Assembly: GCA_040392805.1 (NCBI GenBank)
Contig: JBEBVI010000030.1
Coordinates: forward strand, 1 to 19,659
DNA: 19,659 nt
Direction of reading: 5' to 3'
Source: Taibaiella helvus_B
GTDB taxonomy: Bacteria; Bacteroidota; Bacteroidia; Chitinophagales; Chitinophagaceae
This document shows, piece after piece, positions 1-7,571 of this stretch. The stretch's first letter is position 1, and each line of letters starts with the position of its first letter. The notes beneath the pieces are model-generated. The model was not told the DNA's origin. It saw only the letters and a list, made by a program, of their open reading frames with translations, and made no database searches. The position numbers were made by a program, and so were the translations under genes.

Positions 1-2
1 TT

Positions 3-22
3 CCGGAAAAGCAATTTTCCGG
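3..22 (+). terminator. Perfect hairpin, possible terminator of a gene left of the window
   Basis: The arms CCGGAAAA (3-10) and TTTTCCGG (15-22) pair perfectly over 8 bp around a GCAA loop. The hairpin is followed by TTAGATTTT, which is T-rich but is not an uninterrupted T run, so its terminator strength is doubtful. The gene it would serve lies outside the window. It could equally be a fragment of a repeat. Confidence 0.4.
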
Positions 23-109
23 TTAGATTTTAAGGCCTCAATCTTATCGAACTCACGTTAAAATATGACATCAACCTTCGTTTAGTAGTTTTCTCCGTTC
101 GTGTTGCGT

Positions 110-133
110 GAACTTCTCTCTTGCGGAGCAAAA
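110..133. repeat. Remnant of an interspersed repeat shared with 4805-4828
   Basis: These 24 bases match 4805-4828 with one mismatch; the last 17 (TCTCTTGCGGAGCAAAA) are identical. The second copy lies inside a longer repeat-like element at 4784-4896. The rest of bases 23-189 shows no gene I can support. Confidence 0.6.
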
Positions 134-189
134 ATAAGCTTAGACTATAGTTTTCATACCTCTTCTTGTTATTAAACGAAAACATCTGT

Positions 190-525
190 TCATTCATGTA
201 TATTCTGCTCATCAAATGACAACCATCCCGGATTATGCTGAGCAACCAATTCCGCCTTTTTACGAAAAGGCATTTTTCTTATTTTCAATTCTCTGTCAAT
301 AGCATCCTGCACATCCATAAACCGCTCCCAGTACACCAGCTTTGTACAGTCTTTACTCTCCTGCCCGTAACCTTTTTCCCATTGAGCGAGAATAATAGAA
401 AGGGATCCGGAAAGGCCGGTCACTAAGCTGCTATGATCCGGATTAGTGGCTATATATACGTAGAAATAACGCTTAAAAAGCAAGGTATCTATGCTCTGGT
501 GTCCTGGTCTTTCTTTTTCCTTCAT
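190..525 (-). CDS. GIY-YIG endonuclease-like protein, probably catalytically degenerate
   Basis: This 111-aa protein has the layout of the small single-domain GIY-YIG (UPF0213/YhbQ-like) nucleases: YVYIATN at 22-28, VTGLSGSL at 35-42, LVYWERF at 63-69, then AIDRELKIRK (75-84) and a Lys-rich helix ending in NPGWLSF. Family members cut DNA with a Tyr in each half of the GIY-YIG motif, an Arg in the following helix and a later Glu. Here the usual YTG reads VTG (V35), and the helix that normally has L-x-R-R reads LSIILAQW, with no Arg. Glu79 is kept. The fold is therefore likely retained but nuclease activity is doubtful. It has an N-terminal extension of about 19 residues over typical members. 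The ATG start is the only plausible one ahead of the YVYI motif. No promoter is visible upstream, where tandem repeats lie instead. Confidence 0.75.
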   Translation of the reverse strand: MKEKERPGHQSIDTLLFKRYFYVYIATNPDHSSLVTGLSGSLSIILAQWEKGYGQESKDCTKLVYWERFMDVQDAIDRELKIRKMPFRKKAELVAQHNPGWLSFDEQNIHE

Positions 526-531
526 ATAGTC

Positions 532-590
532 GTGATAAGTGATGGGCGATAAGCGATGGGTGATAAGTGATGGGTGATAAGTGATAAGTG
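532..590. repeat. Tandem repeats of about 14 bp, unit GATAAGTGATGGGT
   Basis: About four imperfect copies of a 14-bp unit (GATAAGTGATGGGT, with a GATAAGCGATGGG variant) run head to tail just upstream of the GIY-YIG-like gene. AT-rich low-complexity DNA built from TAATTT and AATTCGTAATTTC blocks follows at 595-641. Repeats like this are common between genes in this phylum, probably from replication slippage; no function is apparent. Confidence 0.8.
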
Positions 591-641
591 TGTTTTTGAC
601 TTTTTAATTTTTACTTTCTAATTCGTAATTTCTAATTTCTA

Positions 642-3600
642 CTACCTGATCAGCGTTACATTACCCTGCCGGGATACGATTCTCCCGTTATCCAGCACGG
701 CTTCAAAAACGTAGAGGTAAACACCCATAGGTTGTGCTACACCTTTATACGTGCCGTCCCAGCCTTCATCGATATTTTCAGTATAGAATACCCTATTACC
801 CCAGCGGTTGTATACCTCAAACCGGTTCAGGCTGGCGATACCTCTTTTGGAGGGTTTGAAGGTAGATGTTCCCGGGTGGAAAGCATTGGGAAGATCCAGG
901 ATCGTTCCTGTAACTAATATGTCTATCGAATCTTTAACAACACAACCGTATTCCGTAGTTGCTGTAACGTAATAACGGGTACGCACTTCCGGGTAAAATA
1001 CCGGGTTGGCAATATCGGTATTACTAATACCCGAAGGCGGGAACCATTGGTAATAATGGGCATTGCCTGCGAGTGTTAACTGGTATTGTTCTCCCGGGTA
1101 CAGGGTAATACTATCCGGAATATTAATCACGGCCTCCGGGTACACCATTACCCGGACTTCCTGTGTATCCACACAGCCATGGGCATTGGTTACGTAAACC
1201 TCGTATCGGGTAGCAGCAGCAGGTGAAGCGATTGGTTGCGCTATGCTGCTGTCGTTAAGACCATAGGAAGGTGTCCAGCTATAGTTTGTGCCACCTTCCG
1301 CCCAAAGCATTACAGCTCCGCCCGGACAATAGCCGGTATCGGCGATAACAGAGGCGAAATCTCCAGGGTATACCGTAATCCGTACACTATCCCTAGCCCT
1401 ACAGCCAATAGGTGTGGCTACTTCTAAATAATATGTGACACTTGAGTCTGCTGTAAAGCTGGTATTTGGCGAACCGGGATAACTAAGCTTTTCTCCAGGT
1501 GTCCAGGTATAGCGATAGTCTTTACGGTAGGGACTAACGTCTGAGGTTAGTGCTACAGGACTACCGGCACATACGGCCTGAGAGGGTGTTATCTTCAGTC
1601 GGGGTACTTCCTGCATATCTATATCCAACAGTAGCGCCGTATCGGGACAGCCGGGGTAGGAGGCGGTAAGCTGGTAGGTCAATGATTGGGTAACGGTAAT
1701 CAATGGCTCCAGAATAGAAGTATCATTTATTCCGGTAGCAGGGCTCCAGTGGTAGGTATAGCCGGGCGTACTTTCTGCTCTGACTGCTATTACTGCACCC
1801 TCACATACTGCTGTATCCGGGGTATGCAAGGTTAGCGAACGAGGATAGAAATGAATTTCTACGGTATCAGTGACGGAAAGGTTGCAAATACCGCTGTGAT
1901 TTGTTACGGTTACGGTATAGGTGGTATTCAAGGAGGGGTTAACGGTAATGACCGGTTTGCGGGCATCGCTTAAGATACCGGTTGCGGGTTCCCATTGGTA
2001 GGTAGTTTCGTTGGGATTGGTTACCGTTACCCATAATGGCATTTCGTTTGTGCCGCTGCAAACAAGTGTATCTGCTGTTTGTATCACAGGAGGTTCTACT
2101 GTTTGTACGATAATGATTAGGGTGTCGGAATCATCTGTTTTGCAGGCGGAATCACTGTGTGCATGCAGGACTACAGTGTAAGTGTCCGGTTGAGAAAAGG
2201 TATGGGTGGGATTGGTTGCTGTGCTAACCGGACTACCATCACCAAAATCCCAGTTGAAATCCATGCTGTGGGGGGACCGGGAGTTGTTTTGAAATTGTAC
2301 AGTGTAGGGCGCACATCCTTCAGCACTCTGGTTATCGGCTAAGCCTATGGAGGAGCGTACGCCGGAAAGCTGGAAGCTGAATTTAAAGCTATACATATCC
2401 TGGTGACCGCTGTTCAGCTTTTGGGGGCCTACCACTCCGGGTGTAGGAGCTGGAGATTGCATCTCATTTCCGGCACAGAAAGATTGGTAAACAATACCGT
2501 CCGGATCAAGGCGTTGAGTGCTGGTATGAAAGTGGCCATAACCAAAGTACGAGGCAAAAAGAAGATCACTAAATGCGGGCTTTAATACCACATACCAGAA
2601 ATCAGCAGGGTCTGTCAGAAAGGCATCGCTGGTCAGTGGCATGCCGGGCACTTTTTTTACCCGGCCCGTTACATATACATTTTCACAATTATCTACAAGA
2701 AAAGAGCAGGGGAAATAACGGTCACCTACCAATGACGACTGTTCGACACCTAATCTTGTGGACAATAAAGACCGGTTGAGATCAGCACTTATTTGATGGA
2801 TGAACATATCTGTCCGCTCCATATTATAAACACCAGAGCTAATGGGATAGTTGCCTAATGTACGCCCTAAAACATAAATATTATTATCAGAGCCTACTTG
2901 GACCGCTACTGCGTTATCCACATTATCTGTCCCTAAGTAGGTAGAAGCCAGCAGTGTTCCTGTAGTTGGGTTAAAAATACTTACAAAGCCGTCTATACTA
3001 CCGGGGGCATTTATATGTAATGCACCAGCTGTTACAGGAAAATCCGGGCTGGATGTGGTACCACAAATAACAATATTACCGTCATGGTTTACCTGCAAGC
3101 CAAAGCCGACATCCATCTTAGAACCACCTAAGTAAGTACTATATAACAGCTGCGAGCAATCTGGGCTAAGCTGACATAGAATAGCATCAATATTGCCATT
3201 CAGTTTTTTTTGCAACGCATTGGCGGTAACAGGGAAATCTTTAGAATAGGTATTACTTAACACCCAGATATTACCTTTCTCATCATAGTTCACTTCTACC
3301 GGGCTGGTCATGTCATTCGAGCCCATTCCCTCACGGATTACACCATTAAGATCTACCATGTTATTTTCATTGGCCGTACCACCTATATAGGTCGCTCCTA
3401 TCAGAGCTGTACCGGTAGTATTAAAGTGGACGATAAAGAGATCGTAACTTATATTCAGTGAATCCTGGTAACAGCCGTTTGTTACAGGCAAGTCTTCAGA
3501 AATAGTACTACCTACTACAATCAATTCATTCCTGTCATTAACAATCATAGCATTAGGCGCTTCCCTAAGGCTGCCTCCATAATAAGTAGAGTAGAGTATG

Positions 3601-4586
3601 GCTGTTCCCGAAGCATTATATTTATTAATAGCTACATCATCGAATCCACCGTGCTTCACTTGGAAAGCACCTGTGGTGGTAGGCCATTGCTGGGCCCCGG
3701 TCAAGGCATTGGCCCCGGCATATAGATTCCCTTCCTTATCGTAAGTAGTACTGTAACCAAAATAGTCCCCACCGCGACCGGTACTATAGGTAGCAAAATC
3801 TAATATGGGATCAATAATCAAGGTATATCGGGCGTCATATCCTTCCGGAAATTCAAAGCTTACTGTTCCCTTATGCAGGCGGTAATGGGAAGGAACTTCG
3901 CGTAAGACTCCATCAATGATCTGGTAAGCGTACGGGGCTTTTTCTATGATCTTATTAACCGTTGTAGTAATCTCCAACGCTCCATCGTGGTTCAGAACAG
4001 GAGTAACACCTTCAAATTGCATCTGTATCTTTTCTGGACTACTTCCTGCCGCTACTATAAAATCGTATTTCAAGCCCTGCGCTTGGCCGTACACAGCCAG
4101 GTCTATACCATCGTAAATATCTTTCTGCACTACCTTTCCATAAAGGCCTACTCCGCCCCGCCATCTGCTACTGTCCCTACCTAAGAAATAATTGTGATAG
4201 CGTGTTCTCTTATCGGCAGTTTCATAACTGGGATATGTGTTAGCACCTGTAAAGTAAACGCGGTAAGCATGGTGGCGTATGGAAAAGTCATCTGTATTGT
4301 TATGCAAATTATTGTTGTAATTGTAGTGTTGTGCACAATGCGGCCGACTAAGATCATCCTGGTGGCTAAAGTCATATACAAAACCGCTATCGGTCAGGAA
4401 CAATACGCCGCCATCCAATTGTGCCACATACTTACCCGGATGTGCCCATTGTCCCTGGTTTTCAATAAAGTCAACAGAAGTAGATTCGGGAGTAATGGCG
4501 GTAGCAGACTTCTTGGCATAAAGTGTGCTGTCGCTTACCCCTGTATGAAAGAGTGCCCACAAAAGAACCGTAACATACTTCCTCAT
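642..4586 (-). CDS. Large secreted multidomain protein with T9SS type B (gliding-motility-associated) C-terminal domain
   Basis: The 1314-aa product has a hydrophobic N-terminal segment (about 4-24) consistent with a Sec signal peptide. Residues 38-260 resemble the DUF7948 domain (FIENQGQW near 40-47). Residues 265-745 are SBBP-like beta-propeller repeats rich in G-N-[IL]-Y/V-[VA] strands. A PKD domain follows at about 755-840, with NWDFGDGSP and a THTF...Y..V ending. Five Ig/PKD-like modules come next, each with W-x-P; the Trp residues are at 865, 947, 1028, 1104 and 1181. The last 86 or so residues (LPNAFHP, FEVYNRWGNRVF, GWDGTYKG, P.GVYLYVF) form a CHU_C/TIGR04131 type B T9SS sorting domain. 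Known family members are exported across the outer membrane and kept at the cell surface or released; adhesion or matrix binding is inference. Only repetitive DNA separates it from the next secreted-protein gene. No -7 box is evident upstream. Confidence 0.92.
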   Translation of the reverse strand: MRKYVTVLLWALFHTGVSDSTLYAKKSATAITPESTSVDFIENQGQWAHPGKYVAQLDGGVLFLTDSGFVYDFSHQDDLSRPHCAQHYNYNNNLHNNTDDFSIRHHAYRVYFTGANTYPSYETADKRTRYHNYFLGRDSSRWRGGVGLYGKVVQKDIYDGIDLAVYGQAQGLKYDFIVAAGSSPEKIQMQFEGVTPVLNHDGALEITTTVNKIIEKAPYAYQIIDGVLREVPSHYRLHKGTVSFEFPEGYDARYTLIIDPILDFATYSTGRGGDYFGYSTTYDKEGNLYAGANALTGAQQWPTTTGAFQVKHGGFDDVAINKYNASGTAILYSTYYGGSLREAPNAMIVNDRNELIVVGSTISEDLPVTNGCYQDSLNISYDLFIVHFNTTGTALIGATYIGGTANENNMVDLNGVIREGMGSNDMTSPVEVNYDEKGNIWVLSNTYSKDFPVTANALQKKLNGNIDAILCQLSPDCSQLLYSTYLGGSKMDVGFGLQVNHDGNIVICGTTSSPDFPVTAGALHINAPGSIDGFVSIFNPTTGTLLASTYLGTDNVDNAVAVQVGSDNNIYVLGRTLGNYPISSGVYNMERTDMFIHQISADLNRSLLSTRLGVEQSSLVGDRYFPCSFLVDNCENVYVTGRVKKVPGMPLTSDAFLTDPADFWYVVLKPAFSDLLFASYFGYGHFHTSTQRLDPDGIVYQSFCAGNEMQSPAPTPGVVGPQKLNSGHQDMYSFKFSFQLSGVRSSIGLADNQSAEGCAPYTVQFQNNSRSPHSMDFNWDFGDGSPVSTATNPTHTFSQPDTYTVVLHAHSDSACKTDDSDTLIIIVQTVEPPVIQTADTLVCSGTNEMPLWVTVTNPNETTYQWEPATGILSDARKPVITVNPSLNTTYTVTVTNHSGICNLSVTDTVEIHFYPRSLTLHTPDTAVCEGAVIAVRAESTPGYTYHWSPATGINDTSILEPLITVTQSLTYQLTASYPGCPDTALLLDIDMQEVPRLKITPSQAVCAGSPVALTSDVSPYRKDYRYTWTPGEKLSYPGSPNTSFTADSSVTYYLEVATPIGCRARDSVRITVYPGDFASVIADTGYCPGGAVMLWAEGGTNYSWTPSYGLNDSSIAQPIASPAAATRYEVYVTNAHGCVDTQEVRVMVYPEAVINIPDSITLYPGEQYQLTLAGNAHYYQWFPPSGISNTDIANPVFYPEVRTRYYVTATTEYGCVVKDSIDILVTGTILDLPNAFHPGTSTFKPSKRGIASLNRFEVYNRWGNRVFYTENIDEGWDGTYKGVAQPMGVYLYVFEAVLDNGRIVSRQGNVTLIR

Positions 4587-4663
4587 AGCTGGCTATATTT
4601 TATTCATTACTGTTGTTGGTTATTATCATTAATGTCATATCAAGCAAAAACTTCTTTCCTACC

Positions 4664-4767
4664 GTCATATCGAGCGAACCCCGAGCTTGTTGAGGGGGAA
4701 GTCGAGACATCCCCTCATTCAACTCATAGACTTATGCTCTGTAAGCCGGGGAGATGTTGAGCGAAGT
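4664..4767. repeat. Interspersed repeat element with internal inverted repeats
   Basis: The element begins GTCATATCGAGCGAACCCCG. It contains CCCC (4679-4682) facing GGGG (4694-4697), and ACATCCCC (4707-4714) facing GGGGAGATGT (4748-4757), followed by TGAGCGAAGT. From memory, elements built on GTCATTTCGAGCG...AGTCGAGA are widespread between genes in Bacteroidota; this looks like a member or relic. The edges are approximate. Confidence 0.5.
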
Positions 4768-4783
4768 AATACATCGCTCTCCG

Positions 4784-4896
4784 TTGTCATTCCGACGCAA
4801 GGAGGAACTTTTCTCTTGCGGAGCAAAATCTCTAAAGGGTGCTAAGAGATGCTTCTGCAGCCTATACTGAGCTATTTCGAAGTATCAGCATGACAA
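4784..4896. repeat. 113-bp element bounded by inverted repeats TTGTCATTCCGA / TCAGCATGACAA
   Basis: The ends form a 12-bp inverted repeat with two mismatches: TTGTCATTCCGA at 4784-4795 and the complement of TTGTCATGCTGA at 4885-4896. The outer 7 bp are exact. An internal pair, ATCTCT (4828-4833) and AGAGAT (4845-4850), could fold as well. Bases 4805-4828 recur at 110-133. The architecture suggests a small non-coding mobile or REP-like element; it holds no reading frame. Confidence 0.6.
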
Positions 4897-5062
4897 GAAC
4901 GATGTACTATAAGGATGCAAAAATGAGTTGATTATACACCTATTACATGCTCTAAACATTAGCTCTCTTGCTCTTCACATGGTACGTAGTAGAGATGCGA
5001 TTAATCACGTCTCTATCCGAATTGCATTTACCTGTCATTCCCGTCACAAGCACAACTGAATT

Positions 5063-7219
5063 CTATTGTTTGACGATCTTCTCCGTTTTTATCAACCGGC
5101 CTTTCTTATCTTTTATATGCAACAAATATACACCATCGCTCAGACTGCCCAAGTCAAGCATAGTTGTATTGTTCCCTTCAAGCAATATCCTGCCTTCCAC
5201 TCCGGTCAAGTATAAATCAACAGGTACCGGGCTATATACCCTAAGCATCTGGCTTACCGGGTTAGGATAAATACTTACCTGCTCCTGCAATGAAGATACA
5301 GATTCAATGTTTACATTATCTACTACATAAATTTTCGATGTATCTGCACAGCCACTTTCGTCTGTTACAATCACCTGGTAGTTGCCGTTTTCACTCACAG
5401 TCAGCTGAGCATCTGTCTGGCCTTCCAGCAGCTTACCATTCAGCATCCATTTATAAGTAGCAAATTTCTTTGTAGTGCTCAGTACAAATCCGTTTACATT
5501 AATAATCGCCTCCGGTAGTTCTATTGTAAGATGTATGGTTAATACACTATCGCAGCCTAAATGATTGGTAAGGGTCTGCGTATAGGTACCGGAAACCATA
5601 AAGGTATCACCATTCAGTGCCAGGCCGGTGCAGGATCTGGTATAGCTTACTGTAGCCGAGTTAGTATCCGTACAGATCATCTTATGAATAAAAGCATCTC
5701 CATCCACAGTACCCTTGGGTGTGATCAGTACGCCGCCGTTATCAGGGTCAAAATCTACAGATTTTCCAAACCTGCCTACCGAAAATATGCTACCTCTTTT
5801 ATCCACTGCTATGTTACCCATAATCGTTTGGTTACCTGTAAACGGCCTCACCCATTCGAGATTGCCATCTGATGCCAGCTTCAGAAGTACCGCCCGATAA
5901 GTAGGGGAGCCCGGATTAGCAGATACAAAATGTTCACCCGGACCGGGGTCGAAATCAGTAGTATCGCCTAATGTCCAACCGGCATAAACACCATTGTTTA
6001 CCGTAGGATGTACTGCGACTTCTGCGACAAAATTTAAGGTTCCGGAAGGAGCATCAGTAGTCCTGAATTGACGAGTCCACAAAAAATTGCCTGATGAATC
6101 AAGTTTGGAAATAAATTGGTCGTTCTTGAAAGACTGCCAAGGATATTGTCCCAAAAGCAAATAATTATATACTGTAGAAATCATGGTATCCTTACCAAAA
6201 TACGCTGTGTCTTGAAAATATCCGCCTACATAGGCATTACCTTCAATATCTATAGCAACGGATCTTGCTTCAGCATCTTTTTTACCTCCCATACCTTTTG
6301 CCCAATAAATATTTCCATCGGCATTGTATCTGGCTAAAAAAGCACGCGGACGTCCGTCGGAGCGTAGCATGAAAGTATCTGCCACTCCTGTGGACAGGTC
6401 AAAATCTACCGGTCTATTTGTAAAAAATTGTCCGGTAAGATAAAAGTCACCATTATTCCCTTTAGTAATTTGGTTAGCTTCAACGCGATCATCGAAACTC
6501 TTTATCCACACCGGAGATCCGGAAGCACTTAACTTTAAGATATATCCTGTAGGAGAGTTAGTGGAGGAAAGGGTAAACGAAGTACCTGCAAGTGATACGT
6601 TTGTGCTAAACTTCCCGGCAGCATAGACGAATCCATCATCATCTGTCATTATAGAAGTTACCTCATCGCTACTAATAAGCCCCCGCAAGTGGTGTGACCA
6701 CAGGTAATTGCCTTCCTTATCATACTTGGCAATAAAACCGTCATCTAAAAAACCGGACCTGGTAGATGGTGCCTGCCCGTACTTGTCAAAGTAAATGTCA
6801 TCCCTAAAGCTTCCTGCAATAATTATATTCCGCTCTTTATCTACAGCTATACTTTTTACTTTAGATAATCCATAGTTCATAGGGATGCCTATTTGGCGGG
6901 ACCAGACCACATTTCCTGCATCATCAAACTTTGCAAGTACATGGCCTCCCGAATCAGAATAATATCGGGTATTTCCTATAGTAACATCCCCACCTACACC
7001 AACCATCACAAATACAGTGTAAACATTACCCGAATCGTCTGTTACAACATGCCTCTTCGGCCCAATAGTAGAAAATGCAGATGAAGATGTTGTATAGTCT
7101 AAATTGCTACTACCAAAGGTGTTTACCCAATCAAAAATCACCTGTTGTGCATAGGCGAAATGCAACATACCCGAGCATAATAATATCAAAAGGCTTTTTC
7201 GTAATAATTTGTATTTCAT
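5063..7219 (-). CDS. Secreted beta-propeller protein with T9SS type A C-terminal sorting domain
   Basis: I place the start at the ATG at 7217-7219 (718 aa), because it opens directly onto a signal peptide (MKYKLLRKSLLILLC, cut after AYA at about 25) and lies 42 nt downstream of a good -7 box; the frame stays open further upstream but reads as non-coding. Residues 30-510 are SBBP-like repeats with D-x-x-GN-[VI]-Y and KYD..GN..W motifs, typical of beta-propellers. A cysteine-flanked segment with the GCDSVLTIHLTI motif and an Ig-like module (YKWMLNG...GNYQVIVTDESGC) follow. The last 75 or so residues (VSIYPNPVSQMLRV, LTGVEGRIL, LSDGVYLLHI) form the Por secretion/type A T9SS sorting domain. The protein is expected at the cell surface or outside the cell; its ligand is unknown. 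It is transcribed in the same direction as the type B protein, 476 bp ahead of it. Confidence 0.9.
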   Translation of the reverse strand: MKYKLLRKSLLILLCSGMLHFAYAQQVIFDWVNTFGSSNLDYTTSSSAFSTIGPKRHVVTDDSGNVYTVFVMVGVGGDVTIGNTRYYSDSGGHVLAKFDDAGNVVWSRQIGIPMNYGLSKVKSIAVDKERNIIIAGSFRDDIYFDKYGQAPSTRSGFLDDGFIAKYDKEGNYLWSHHLRGLISSDEVTSIMTDDDGFVYAAGKFSTNVSLAGTSFTLSSTNSPTGYILKLSASGSPVWIKSFDDRVEANQITKGNNGDFYLTGQFFTNRPVDFDLSTGVADTFMLRSDGRPRAFLARYNADGNIYWAKGMGGKKDAEARSVAIDIEGNAYVGGYFQDTAYFGKDTMISTVYNYLLLGQYPWQSFKNDQFISKLDSSGNFLWTRQFRTTDAPSGTLNFVAEVAVHPTVNNGVYAGWTLGDTTDFDPGPGEHFVSANPGSPTYRAVLLKLASDGNLEWVRPFTGNQTIMGNIAVDKRGSIFSVGRFGKSVDFDPDNGGVLITPKGTVDGDAFIHKMICTDTNSATVSYTRSCTGLALNGDTFMVSGTYTQTLTNHLGCDSVLTIHLTIELPEAIINVNGFVLSTTKKFATYKWMLNGKLLEGQTDAQLTVSENGNYQVIVTDESGCADTSKIYVVDNVNIESVSSLQEQVSIYPNPVSQMLRVYSPVPVDLYLTGVEGRILLEGNNTTMLDLGSLSDGVYLLHIKDKKGRLIKTEKIVKQ

Positions 7220-7260
7220 AATTGTATTTTGATTAAAATGAAAAGATTCTTTTATCAGAA

Positions 7261-7291
7261 CAAAAGTAGCTTTCAGGTACAGTGGGGGCAA
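7261..7291 (-). promoter_or_regulatory. Bacteroidota-type promoter (TTG-N20-TACTTTTG) of the type A secreted protein
   Basis: On the minus strand TTG (7289-7291) is followed after 20 nt by TACTTTTG (7261-7268), which fits the -7 consensus TAnnTTTG and the usual 19-21 nt spacing. Transcription would begin near 7255, giving a leader of about 35 nt to the ATG at 7219. Confidence 0.65.
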
Positions 7292-7515
7292 GAGCAGAAT
7301 TACTACTTTTAAGGCCAAACAGGTGTAGTAGAAATACGTAGTGTATGAGCATAATTCTTTTTTTAAGCTTAAAATAATCGTATCTAAACGCCCTGCTACA
7401 ATGCTAAAGATTTCGGGCTAAACCCACAACGACAAACGGTTATCTGGGCTTTATATAAAACAGGTGTATAAATCTTCTTTCAACCTGCTTATAATATCCG
7501 AATATGATAATAAGC

Positions 7516-7523
7516 TATCTTTG
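7516..7523 (+). promoter_or_regulatory. -7 box TATCTTTG of the sensor kinase gene
   Basis: TATCTTTG is an exact match to the phylum's TAnnTTTG -7 consensus. No clear TTG lies 19-21 nt upstream, so the -33 half is weak. A start near 7530 leaves a leader of about 40 nt to the ATG at 7572. This argues against using the earlier in-frame ATG at 7464. Confidence 0.5.
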
Positions 7524-7571
7524 GACATAGACCTGTTATCAATGTTAAGATCAAAACTGTATTTATTTGTC

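Larger units (their letters stand above)
4587..5062. other. 476-bp intergenic region made largely of repeat-derived DNA
   Basis: This spacer between the two secreted-protein genes has no credible gene. It holds a short direct repeat (GTCATATC[A/G]AGC[A/G]A at 4634 and 4664), a hairpin-containing element at 4664-4767 and a second element at 4784-4896, described separately. Bases 4900-5062 show nothing I can identify. No convincing promoter for the downstream minus-strand gene is visible, so that gene may depend on read-through or on a weak promoter. Confidence 0.6.
7220..7571. other. Divergent 352-bp intergenic region with promoters for both flanking genes
   Basis: The region separates the minus-strand secreted-protein gene from the plus-strand sensor kinase. 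It holds a -33/-7 pair facing left (7261-7291) and a -7 box facing right (7516-7523). A perfect AT-rich palindrome, TTTTAAGCTTAAAA, sits at 7361-7374. The rest (about 7292-7510) contains no gene or RNA I recognise. Confidence 0.5.

Noticed and set aside
4194..4760. 188-codon open frame on the plus strand, antisense to the type B protein start
   Set aside because: It overlaps the clearly coding minus-strand gene and repeat DNA, and its translation has no domain or protein-like motif.
7220..7318. 33-residue N-terminal extension of the type A secreted protein
   Set aside because: It would place a second hydrophobic stretch ahead of a textbook signal peptide and would include the promoter in the coding region.
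7361..7374. AT-rich 14-bp palindrome TTTTAAGCTTAAAA
   Set aside because: It lies in an A/T-rich stretch where such palindromes arise easily; no link to a promoter is visible.
7464..7571. Upstream in-frame ATGs at 7464 and 7542 as sensor kinase start
   Set aside because: The -7 box at 7516-7523 would lie downstream of 7464, and the signal peptide begins at the ATG at 7572. The ATG at 7542 remains possible but would place a polar stretch ahead of the signal peptide.
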